From the NCBI GenBank assembly GCA_041859095.1, contig JBHEKY010000039.1, positions 36,453-100,452 of the forward strand: a DNA stretch of 64,000 nucleotides. The letters run 5' to 3'. Position numbers and translations under genes: made by a program. The stretch comes from UBA1422 sp041859095 (GTDB lineage Bacteria; Bacillota; Clostridia; Peptostreptococcales; Anaerovoracaceae). Below the pieces are notes generated by a model. The model did not search any database. It saw only the letters and a list, made by a program, of their open reading frames with translations, and had not been told where the DNA came from. Shown here one piece after another: positions 25,990 through 32,802 of the stretch (position 1 is its first letter; the number at the start of each line of letters is the position of its first letter).

Positions 25990-26515
25990 GAGTCAGGTCA
26001 TCGGCGAAATCATGATCAGCCAGGAAGAAATTCAACAGCGTGCTATAGAAATAGCAGCTCAAATTACCAAGGACTATGAAGGCGAGAGTGTGTTGCTCGT
26101 GGGCATTCTACGAGGCGCGGTTCCCTGGATGGTGGATGTGATGAAACATATCGACCTGGATGTAGAAATTGATTTTATGGCGGTCAGCAGCTATGGTGCG
26201 GCAACGAAAAGCACCGGTGTCGTTAAGATCAACAAAGATTTGGATTCCGACATTGAAGGAAGACACGTCATCATCGTGGAAGATATTGTTGATACAGGAA
26301 TCACGCTCCAATACCTGACCGGTTATCTTGAAAATAGACAACCAAAAAGCATAAAAATCTGTGCGCTTCTGGACAAACCAGCCAGAAGACGGGCGGATGT
26401 CTACGGTGATTACATCGGCTTCACAGTAGAAGACAAGTTCATTGTAGGATACGGCCTGGACTTTAACCAAAAGTACAGACAGCTGCCATATATCAGCTGC
26501 TTAGCCGAGGATTAA
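25982..26515 (+). CDS. hpt: Hypoxanthine phosphoribosyltransferase
   Basis: Salvages hypoxanthine and guanine to IMP and GMP with PRPP. The 177 residues contain LVGILRGAVPWMVD, the flexible-loop region VSSYGAATKS, the PRPP motif VIIVEDIVDTGITLQYL and the C-terminal VGYGLDFNQKYRQLPYI. The start sits inside the previous gene with an AAGGAG site. No linked tilS, ftsH or pth, which often neighbour hpt in Firmicutes. Confidence 0.95.
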   Translation: MNKSQVIGEIMISQEEIQQRAIEIAAQITKDYEGESVLLVGILRGAVPWMVDVMKHIDLDVEIDFMAVSSYGAATKSTGVVKINKDLDSDIEGRHVIIVEDIVDTGITLQYLTGYLENRQPKSIKICALLDKPARRRADVYGDYIGFTVEDKFIVGYGLDFNQKYRQLPYISCLAED

Positions 26516-26535
26516 TAGAAGGAGGACTGCAACAA

Positions 26536-27108
26536 ATGAGTAATGAGGTACAAATCGGACTATCCAACAAGCACTTACACTTGAGACAAGAAGATGTGGA
26601 TACATTGTTTGGAAAAGGTCATTGCCTAACCCACACAAAAGATCTGCTTCAGCCAGGACAATATGCCTGTGACGAGAAGGTGGACATCGTCGGACCCAAA
26701 GGGGTTCTCAAAGGTGTTCGAGTGCTAGGTCCGGCCAGACCGGAAACCCAGGTTGAGCTGGCGCTGACTGATGCTAGGGCTATTGGAATCAAAGTACCGG
26801 TAAGAGAATCCGGCAAATTGGATGGAACTCCGGGTTGTAAATTGATAGGACCGGCTGGTGAAGTCACACTTGAAAAGGGTGTCATCGCGGCGCTAAGACA
26901 TGTTCACTTGTCCCCAGCGCAGGCGGAAGCCATCGGGGTAAAAGACAAGGACATCGTAAGCGTGAAAGTAGAAGGTGAAAGAGGCCTGATTTTCAATAAC
27001 GTTCTGGTTCGGGCTGGGGATGCTTATTTTGGCGAAATCCATTTTGATACCGATGAAGGCAATGCAGCCGGACTGGGTCCTGATGCAGTTGGCGCAATCA
27101 TCAAATAA
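26536..27108 (+). CDS. pduL: PduL-type phosphate acyltransferase
   Basis: Interconverts acyl-CoA (acetyl or propionyl) and acyl phosphate, linking CoA thioesters to ATP formation by an acyl kinase. The 190 residues show the two PduL beta-barrel halves with zinc-ligand histidines in SNKHLHL and RHVHLS, plus HFDTDEGNA near the C-terminus. No N-terminal encapsulation helix is seen and no microcompartment shell genes are nearby, so it is probably a cytosolic housekeeping form replacing or supplementing pta. GAAGGAGG precedes the start. Confidence 0.93.
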   Translation: MSNEVQIGLSNKHLHLRQEDVDTLFGKGHCLTHTKDLLQPGQYACDEKVDIVGPKGVLKGVRVLGPARPETQVELALTDARAIGIKVPVRESGKLDGTPGCKLIGPAGEVTLEKGVIAALRHVHLSPAQAEAIGVKDKDIVSVKVEGERGLIFNNVLVRAGDAYFGEIHFDTDEGNAAGLGPDAVGAIIK

Positions 27109-27148
27109 CTCAATAACCAACATTAAACATTATACTTAAACATAAACA

Positions 27149-27180
27149 AAAGGACTCATCATGAGTCCTTTGTTTATTTC
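27149..27180. terminator. Bidirectional terminator between pduL and deoC
   Basis: AAAGGACTCAT (27149-27159) and ATGAGTCCTTT (27161-27171) form an 8-11 bp stem with T-rich sequence on the right and A-rich sequence on the left, serving both convergent genes. Confidence 0.8.
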
Positions 27181-27236
27181 AATTTGATTCTGTCAATTTG
27201 ATTCTGCCACAAATAATTTTAAGATAATGCAAACCA

Positions 27237-27923
27237 TTAATAACTTTCTGTACTACTTCCAGCCTCAGCTGTTGCACCTAGGACAATAGCGATGGATGCG
27301 CTTGTGCCCAAACGGTCTGCGCCGGCAGCAATCATTTCTTTGGCCCTTTCAATGTCGCGGATACCACCGGAAGCCTTGACCTGTGCCAGATTTCCAACCG
27401 TAGCACGCATCAGGGCTACATCCTCGGTTTCGGCACCGCCAGTACTGAAGCCAGTGGATGTCTTCACAAAGTCTGCACCAGCTTGCACCGCTAATTCGCA
27501 GGCTTTAACAATTTCTTCTTTGGATAGAAGACAGGTTTCCAAAATGACTTTGACCTTAGCATTATACTCGGCAGCTACCGAAACGACTGCAGCAATGTCA
27601 TTTGACACGTATTCGAATCGTCCTTCTTTCAGAGCGCCTACATGAATAACCATATCAATTTCAGATGCGCCATGAAGACAAGCCTGATCTGCCTCGAACG
27701 CCTTGGAATTCAATTCCATTGCACCTAGAGGAAATCCAACCACGGCGCAAACTTTTGTCTCGGAACCGGATAATTCCATGGCGGCCAACTCCACATAACT
27801 AGAGTTAACACATACTGAATAAAAACCATATTCCCGGGCTTCCCCGCAGAGTTTTTTGATATCCGACTCAGTTGCTTCCGGTTTCAGCAGCGTATGATCA
27901 ATATATAAATTCATTGGTTTCAT
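27237..27923 (-). CDS. deoC: Deoxyribose-phosphate aldolase
   Basis: Class I aldolase cleaving 2-deoxyribose 5-phosphate to glyceraldehyde 3-phosphate and acetaldehyde in nucleoside catabolism. The start MKPMNLYIDHTLLKPEAT at 27923 gives 228 residues. Key segments are YIDHTLLKP, SVCVNSSYV, CAVVGFPLGA, the catalytic-lysine regions VILETCLL and DFVKTSTGFS, and KASGGIRD. No good ribosome binding site stands directly before the ATG; a 10-codon ORF with a strong one ends 2 bp upstream, so translation is probably coupled. Confidence 0.95.
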   Translation of the reverse strand: MKPMNLYIDHTLLKPEATESDIKKLCGEAREYGFYSVCVNSSYVELAAMELSGSETKVCAVVGFPLGAMELNSKAFEADQACLHGASEIDMVIHVGALKEGRFEYVSNDIAAVVSVAAEYNAKVKVILETCLLSKEEIVKACELAVQAGADFVKTSTGFSTGGAETEDVALMRATVGNLAQVKASGGIRDIERAKEMIAAGADRLGTSASIAIVLGATAEAGSSTESY

Positions 27924-27925
27924 AA

Positions 27926-27958
27926 TTATTTCCAACAGCCGGAGTATGTTCCGCCCAT
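27926..27958 (-). CDS. 10-aa leader ORF coupled to deoC
   Basis: On the minus strand AAAGGAGGAAGCA leads directly into ATG at 27958 and encodes MGGTYSGCWK, TAA, then two bases before the deoC ATG. The site is the best ribosome binding site in this operon and deoC has none of its own. It may act only to load ribosomes for deoC, or be a regulatory or functional micropeptide. Confidence 0.55.
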   Translation of the reverse strand: MGGTYSGCWK

Positions 27959-27985
27959 TGCTTCCTCCTTTCGAATCGGATGGTT

Positions 27986-29086
27986 TTATACGTTGAAAAG
28001 GAAGTTGATGACGTCGCCGTCTTTGACTTCGTATTCTTTTCCTTCTAGTTTCAGCAACCCTTTTTCTTTGGCGGTTGCCAGATTACCCCCGCATTCCACA
28101 AGTGTATCAAAGCGAATGGTCTCTGCACGGATAAATCCACGTTCGATATCGGAGTGAATTTTGCCAGCAGCACCGGGTGCTTTGGTTCCACGTCGGATTG
28201 TCCAGGCACGAACTTCATCTTCACCTGCTGTCAGGAAAGAAATCAGATCCAACAAATGATAGGATGCACGGACCAACTTGTCTAATCCAGAGATTGTAAT
28301 GCCCATTTCCTCCAAAAACATTGTTTTTTCTTCGTCCTCCAACTGGGAAAGCTCTGCTTCCAATTTAGCGCAGATGACCACAACATCGGATCCCTCTTCA
28401 GAAGCATACTTACGAACAGCTGCTACATAATCACTGCCTTCCCCTTCATCCCCAGCGTGATCCTCGGACACGTTTGCTACGTAGATAACCGGTTTGAAAG
28501 ATAGCATTTCAAGGGACTTTATGAAGTTGAGTTCGTCATCGTTAAGATCCTCCATGGTGCGCAGGGGGTTTCCTTCCTCCAGCCAAGCAATAATCTTGTT
28601 CAGCAAATCGATCTCACGCTGAACTTCTTTATCTCCCTTCAAAGCTTTGACGTTCCGATCTCTTCTTCGTTCAAGAATATCCATATCCGATATAATCAGC
28701 TCTAGATTTACAGTTTCTATATCCGACAAGGGATCAATTTTGTTATCCACGTGGAAAACATTGTCGTCATCAAAACAACGGACAACATGGACGATAGCGG
28801 CAACCTGACGGATATCGGCCAGAAACTTATTTCCAAGACCTTCCCCTTTGGATGCGCCTCGAACTAATCCGGCAATGTCGCAGAATTCGATGGCGGCGTA
28901 AGTAGTTTTTTTGGAATGGTACATTTCGTGGAGAACCTTCAGCCGTTGATCCGGAACTGTAACCACGCCAACATTAGCGACCTTGGTGCTGAATGCATAA
29001 TTGGTGGCTTCTGCTTTGGATTTTGTGATAGCATTAAACATGGTGCTTTTCCCCACATTGGGCAGACCTACAATACCTAGTTTCAT
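27986..29086 (-). CDS. ychF: Redox-regulated ATPase/GTPase YchF
   Basis: Obg-related P-loop protein (OLA1/YchF) associated with ribosomes and stress responses, with preference for ATP in characterised members. The 366 residues have G1 GLPNVGKSTMFNAIT, the VGVVTVPD switch, DIAGLVRGASKGEGLGNKFL, and a C-terminal TGS-like domain (AWTIRRGTKAPGAAGKIHSDIERGF is the YchF hallmark, positions about 300-325). It overlaps lgt by 4 bp (ATGA) in the same transcript. Confidence 0.97.
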   Translation of the reverse strand: MKLGIVGLPNVGKSTMFNAITKSKAEATNYAFSTKVANVGVVTVPDQRLKVLHEMYHSKKTTYAAIEFCDIAGLVRGASKGEGLGNKFLADIRQVAAIVHVVRCFDDDNVFHVDNKIDPLSDIETVNLELIISDMDILERRRDRNVKALKGDKEVQREIDLLNKIIAWLEEGNPLRTMEDLNDDELNFIKSLEMLSFKPVIYVANVSEDHAGDEGEGSDYVAAVRKYASEEGSDVVVICAKLEAELSQLEDEEKTMFLEEMGITISGLDKLVRASYHLLDLISFLTAGEDEVRAWTIRRGTKAPGAAGKIHSDIERGFIRAETIRFDTLVECGGNLATAKEKGLLKLEGKEYEVKDGDVINFLFNV

Positions 29087-29862
29087 GAATGTTCTCCTTT
29101 TTTTAATGCCCGTCCGGGGGTTAGCCGCGACTGCAGGGATGTTCTACGCAAGTAAAAATAATACAACGTACAGATGATTATGATGGTAAGGCTGATTAGT
29201 TGGGCTTGTTTAAAAGGACCAAACATCAAACTGTCCGTCCGCAGGGCTTCCACAAAGAATCGTTCCACGGAATATAAAATCCCGTACAGACATGCAATCT
29301 GTCCGGCAAATCGGGGTTTTTTATCAAACCAAATGAGGAATAAAAATAAAAGGAAGCACCAGAGGGATTCATAAAGGAAAGTGGGATGGACTTTGATGCC
29401 ATTGACCATGATTCCCCAGGGTAAATCAGTGGAGCCACCGTGGGCTTCGGAATTAAAGTAGTTCCCCCAACGGCCGATGGCCTGTGCCAGAGCAAAGCCC
29501 GGAACAACTGCGTCAGCCATGTTCAAAAATTTAATATGCTTATAGCGGGTGACGAACCATGCAGCCATAAGACCTCCAAGTAAGCCCCCATGGATGGCCA
29601 GACCACCACCTCGTACATTTAGTATTTGTGTGGGATCGAGAGAAAAATAGTCCCAGTTGAAGACCACATAATACAAGCGGGCACAAACCACACCCACAGG
29701 AATGCTGATAATCAAAATATCCAGTACTGTATCACCAGGGATGTCGCGTTTGGGTCCACGAATATAAAACACTAGTGTGCCAAGGGCGATGCCAGTTGCC
29801 ACTAGGATACCATACCAACGGATATCCAAATCAAATAGGGTAAAAGCCACAGGATTCGGCAT
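29083..29862 (-). CDS. lgt: Prolipoprotein diacylglyceryl transferase
   Basis: Integral membrane enzyme that transfers diacylglycerol to the lipobox cysteine of prolipoproteins, the first step of lipoprotein maturation. The 259-residue protein has about seven membrane spans and the Lgt signature GRWGNYFNSEAHGG, with the HGGLLGG motif before it and YSVERFFVEALRTDS near the C-terminus. AAGGAG precedes the ATG. It would process the lipoproteins at 9826-10329 and 60959-61300. First gene of the lgt-ychF-deoC transcript. Confidence 0.97.
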   Translation of the reverse strand: MPNPVAFTLFDLDIRWYGILVATGIALGTLVFYIRGPKRDIPGDTVLDILIISIPVGVVCARLYYVVFNWDYFSLDPTQILNVRGGGLAIHGGLLGGLMAAWFVTRYKHIKFLNMADAVVPGFALAQAIGRWGNYFNSEAHGGSTDLPWGIMVNGIKVHPTFLYESLWCFLLFLFLIWFDKKPRFAGQIACLYGILYSVERFFVEALRTDSLMFGPFKQAQLISLTIIIICTLYYFYLRRTSLQSRLTPGRALKKGEHS

Positions 29863-29910
29863 ATATTGTATCTCCTTATCGGCAGCCTAATGTGGTCCGC
29901 CTCACCGAGT

Positions 29911-29939
29911 ATTATACCTTGCGAGCACGCCTTTCTCAA
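29911..29939 (-). promoter_or_regulatory. Sigma-A promoter of lgt-ychF-deoC
   Basis: Minus strand TTGAGA (29939-29934), 17-bp spacer, perfect TATAAT (29916-29911), about 50 bp before the lgt ATG. Confidence 0.8.
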
Positions 29940-29949
29940 CATTCTTTCG

Positions 29950-29977
29950 TTGTTTTTACCAAAAACTTTGATACAAT
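29950..29977 (+). promoter_or_regulatory. sfsA promoter giving a probable leaderless mRNA
   Basis: TTGTTT (29950-29955), 16-bp spacer, TACAAT (29972-29977). The expected transcription start falls on the sfsA ATG at 29984, and no Shine-Dalgarno lies between. Confidence 0.55.
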
Positions 29978-29983
29978 GGTTCT

Positions 29984-30706
29984 ATGAAATATGAATCGAT
30001 GAAAAAAGGAATATTCTTGGAAAGGCCGAACCGATTTATCGCCAGAGTCCTTATCAATGGCGTAGAAGAGTTGGCCCATGTCAAAAACACCGGGCGTTGC
30101 AAAGAACTGCTGATTCCAGGTGTGACGATTTATCTGGAGGATCATCTTGAAAGAATGGGCAATAGGAAACTGCGTTACTCTTTGATTGCAGTGAAAAAAG
30201 GCGAGATGCTTATAAATATGGACTCCCAGGCTCCCAACGAAATCGTTGCAGAAGCTCTTTTGTGTGGCAAAATGGTTTTGCCGGGCTTGTCACCACCCAT
30301 CCGGTTCCGTCGCGAACAGACATATGGCGCTTCCCGGTTGGATTTTTTTTTGGAAGATAGCCTGGGAAGGATTGGATACATGGAGGTGAAGGGCGTCACC
30401 CTAGAAGAAGATCGGCTTTGCAGGTTTCCTGATGCACCAACAGAAAGAGGACGAAAGCATTTGGAGGAGCTGATAAATGCGGTAGGGGAAGGGTTTGTCG
30501 GGTATGCAATATTTATCCTTCAGATGAAAGGGATTCGCTCTTTCCGCCCGAATGATGAAATGGATCCTGCCTTCGGAGACGCATTGCGAAGAGCGTCGAT
30601 CGCCGGTGTTGAGGTGTTGGCCTATGATTGTGATGTGACCTCATCGTCGTTGGAGGTTTGCAGGCCTGTACCCGTTGAATTAACTGAACATTCAGAGTTG
30701 AAATAG
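29984..30706 (+). CDS. sfsA: SfsA family protein (sugar fermentation stimulation homologue)
   Basis: A 240-residue protein with the SfsA layout: N-terminal RPNRFIARVLINGVEELAHVKNTGRC (positions about 14-39, an OB-like nucleic-acid-binding part) and the PD-(D/E)XK-like core with ASRLDFFLED, IGYMEVKGVTL and FPDAPTERGRKHL. SfsA proteins bind DNA and may be nucleases; the physiological role is unsettled. An alternative ATG lies at 29999. Neither start has a ribosome binding site; the promoter position favours a leaderless message from 29984. Confidence 0.93.
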   Translation: MKYESMKKGIFLERPNRFIARVLINGVEELAHVKNTGRCKELLIPGVTIYLEDHLERMGNRKLRYSLIAVKKGEMLINMDSQAPNEIVAEALLCGKMVLPGLSPPIRFRREQTYGASRLDFFLEDSLGRIGYMEVKGVTLEEDRLCRFPDAPTERGRKHLEELINAVGEGFVGYAIFILQMKGIRSFRPNDEMDPAFGDALRRASIAGVEVLAYDCDVTSSSLEVCRPVPVELTEHSELK

Positions 30707-30791
30707 ACCGATATCTTGTGCGGGCTTTGGGAAAAGCCACTAGATGTAGGGCAAGACATCCTTTTCAAAGAAGAAATAAAATATTAATCCC

Positions 30792-30821
30792 AAAAAAGTG
30801 GGCACTTAGGCCCATTTTTTT
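30792..30821 (+). terminator. Terminator between sfsA and the dcw cluster
   Basis: AAAAAAGTGGGC, loop ACTTAG, GCCCATTTTTTT: a 6-bp core (one G-T pair) extended by A-T pairs into the T-run. Confidence 0.85.
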
Positions 30822-30837
30822 ATGCTAAATGGTTGTA

Positions 30838-30866
30838 AAGTGGAGCAAAATGGAGTAAAGTGGTAT
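30838..30866 (+). promoter_or_regulatory. MraZ operator: three 10-bp-spaced TGG repeats
   Basis: AAGTGGAGCA, AAATGGAGTA and AAGTGGTATT repeat with TGG at 30841, 30851 and 30861, exactly one helical turn apart. Repeats of this type upstream of mraZ are the binding site of MraZ, which represses its own dcw operon. The promoter itself is not clear; TTGTAA at 30833-30838 with TAAAGT at 30856-30861 (17-bp spacer) is a candidate that the repeats would cover. Confidence 0.75.
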
Positions 30867-30920
30867 TCAAATAGGATGTAGAAGTGTCTCATTTGGGGCA
30901 TAGTGGTGTAGGAGTACTTC

Positions 30921-31328
30921 ATGTTTTCAGGCGAATACTACAATTCCATAGATTCGAAGTACCGATTGATTGTACCAGCCAAGTTCCGGGATGAACTGGG
31001 CCGTAAGTGCTATCTCACTAAAAGCAATGACAATTGCCTATACCTGTTTACGCTGGAAGAGTGGGAACGACATGCCAGAGAACTGATGGCATTGCCAACC
31101 GGTTCCGCTGATGCCAGGATTAGAGTCAGAAAATTTACCGCCAACGCCGTAGAAGTCGAAGTGGATTCCCAATATCGAATAACCATTCCCCAAAAGCTGA
31201 GAGAACTGGTATCGATCCAAAAGGAAGTGGTCACCGTGGGATTCATCAACAAAATCGAAATCTGGAGCAGGGAAGAGTACGAAAAAATCATGCAACTTCC
31301 TGATAATGGCGAATATGAATACGTTTAG
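30921..31328 (+). CDS. mraZ: Transcriptional regulator MraZ
   Basis: AbrB-like (swapped-hairpin) DNA-binding protein that autoregulates the division and cell-wall cluster. The 135 residues begin FSGEYYNSIDSKYRLIVPAKFRDELG and carry the second repeat VEVDSQYRITIPQKLREL; the paired DSK/DSQ-R-P motifs are the family mark. AGGAG precedes the ATG and the operator repeats lie 60 bp upstream. The stop overlaps rsmH. Confidence 0.96.
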   Translation: MFSGEYYNSIDSKYRLIVPAKFRDELGRKCYLTKSNDNCLYLFTLEEWERHARELMALPTGSADARIRVRKFTANAVEVEVDSQYRITIPQKLRELVSIQKEVVTVGFINKIEIWSREEYEKIMQLPDNGEYEYV

Positions 31329-32262
31329 ACACACCTCGGTTCTGCTGGCAGAATCCCTGGAAGGCCTGAGAATCAAGCCAGATGGCATCTATGTGGATGG
31401 AACCCTGGGGGGTGGCGGACATGCCGAGGAAATATGCAAGCAGCTTGGTAAACAAGGAACACTGATTGGAATAGACCGGGACCAGGATGCCTTGGATGCT
31501 GCTGAGGTCAGACTCAAACCATATCATTGCAATAAAATATTTGTGAAAAGCAATTATGCTGAGATTCGTGAGATTCTGAAAGAAATAAATATCATCGGCA
31601 TCGATGGTGCATTACTGGATTTGGGTGTATCGTCCTTCCAGCTTGACAATGCAGAACGTGGGTTTTCCTACATGCAAGAAGCACCTTTGGATATGAGAAT
31701 GAACCGGGATGACGGGTTTACCGCTTACGAGATCGTCAATACCTATAGCCAAAAGGAATTGACCCGCATCATCACCCGATATGGAGAAGAACGATGGGCT
31801 GCCAGAATCGCGGCATTCATCGAAAAAGAACGAAAAAAGGGGCCCATTGAAAACACATTCCAACTGGTTGAAGTGATTAAGGCAGCCATTCCGGCAGCCG
31901 CCAGAAGAGAAGGACCCCACCCCGCAAAAAGAACTTTTCAAGCGATTCGAATCGAAGTAAATGACGAATTGGGACAATTAGAGAAAGCCGTTGCAGCATT
32001 CTGCGATGTGCTCAATGAGGGGGGGAGATTTTGTGTCATCACATTTCACTCTCTGGAAGACCGAATCGTCAAAGAAATATTCCAGCAGCGTCTAGACCCC
32101 TGCACCTGTCCAAAAGATTTTCCGCAGTGTGTCTGTGGCAAGAAACCAGATATCATAAAAATAACTAGAAAGCCAGCAACTCCGGGAGAAACCGAGTTAG
32201 AGGAGAATCCCCGATCCAGAAGCGCTAAGTTGCGCGTCATTGAGAAAAGGCGGAGAGCATAA
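31306..32262 (+). CDS. rsmH: 16S rRNA (cytosine-1402 N4)-methyltransferase
   Basis: Methylates C1402 in the ribosomal P site. The 318-residue protein shows FRHTSVLLAESLEGL, motif I VDGTLGGGGHAEEI, IDRDQDALDAA, LLDLGVSSFQLDNAERGFSY, MDMRMN-like DMRMNRDDG and the C-terminal FHSLEDRIVK. The start at 31306 or the in-frame ATG at 31315 is possible; the latter gives the family-typical short N-terminus. Either overlaps the end of mraZ and neither has a clear ribosome binding site, so coupling is likely. Confidence 0.96.
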   Translation: MANMNTFRHTSVLLAESLEGLRIKPDGIYVDGTLGGGGHAEEICKQLGKQGTLIGIDRDQDALDAAEVRLKPYHCNKIFVKSNYAEIREILKEINIIGIDGALLDLGVSSFQLDNAERGFSYMQEAPLDMRMNRDDGFTAYEIVNTYSQKELTRIITRYGEERWAARIAAFIEKERKKGPIENTFQLVEVIKAAIPAAARREGPHPAKRTFQAIRIEVNDELGQLEKAVAAFCDVLNEGGRFCVITFHSLEDRIVKEIFQQRLDPCTCPKDFPQCVCGKKPDIIKITRKPATPGETELEENPRSRSAKLRVIEKRRRA

Positions 32263-32690
32263 TGATTACAGCAGAACAATGGTACGAACATCAGGGAAAT
32301 TATTCGAAATATGGGTTTGATATGAAGCCTCATGTTGCTGTACCCAAAATGACGGTTGTCAAGACAACCATCATTGATCGCCGTAAACTGATGGTGTTCA
32401 TTCTGGTGGTCGGATTTGTATTTATTGCAGCAATCGTTGCATCTGCATATGCGGCTTCCATCACATACTCCAATAACCAGCTGACTGCAGAAATCAACAT
32501 GCTACAGGGTGAAGTGGATGCCTTATCCATTGATATCGAAAGTGCCAGTAACGTACAGAGCATCGAGAAGCGGGCGATTGAAGAATTGGGTATGGTCTAT
32601 CCAAGAGATGACCAATATGTTCAAATTGCAGGACAGGAAGCACCTGGTAACGACTTTGCGTTGCTACTGAAAGAGGCTGCGTTTAACTGA
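32262..32690 (+). CDS. ftsL: Cell division protein FtsL-like
   Basis: Bitopic divisome protein. The 142 residues contain a cytoplasmic N-terminus of about 45 residues, one membrane span (LMVFILVVGFVFIAAIVASA) and an extracytoplasmic leucine-zipper-like coil (NNQLTAEINMLQGEVDALSIDIESA, positions about 73-97) ending in GMVYPRDDQYVQI, as in FtsL/DivIC proteins. Sequence alone does not separate FtsL from DivIC; position between rsmH and the PBP gene identifies FtsL. It shares one base with rsmH. Confidence 0.85.
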   Translation: MITAEQWYEHQGNYSKYGFDMKPHVAVPKMTVVKTTIIDRRKLMVFILVVGFVFIAAIVASAYAASITYSNNQLTAEINMLQGEVDALSIDIESASNVQSIEKRAIEELGMVYPRDDQYVQIAGQEAPGNDFALLLKEAAFN

Positions 32691-32699
32691 GATACGTGA

Positions 32700-32728
32700 T
32701 TGCAACAAGAGCGACAACCGTATAAAAT
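32700..32728 (+). promoter_or_regulatory. Putative internal dcw promoter ahead of the PBP gene
   Basis: TTGCAA (32700-32705), 17-bp spacer, TAAAAT (32723-32728). It lies between ftsL and the PBP gene and is followed at once by a terminator-like hairpin. Confidence 0.5.
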
Positions 32729-32739
32729 ATAATAGATAG

Positions 32740-32784
32740 AAGTCAGACAACTAAATGATCAATTCATAAGTGTCTGACTTTTTT
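32740..32784 (+). terminator. Intrinsic terminator or attenuator inside the dcw cluster
   Basis: AGTCAGACA (32741-32749) pairs with TGTCTGACT (32771-32779) and runs into TTTTTT; an A-T pair extends the base. It sits between ftsL and the PBP gene and could limit read-through into, or independently regulate, the downstream wall genes. Confidence 0.75.
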
Positions 32785-32802
32785 ACAGAGAGGTAAGCTG
32801 GC

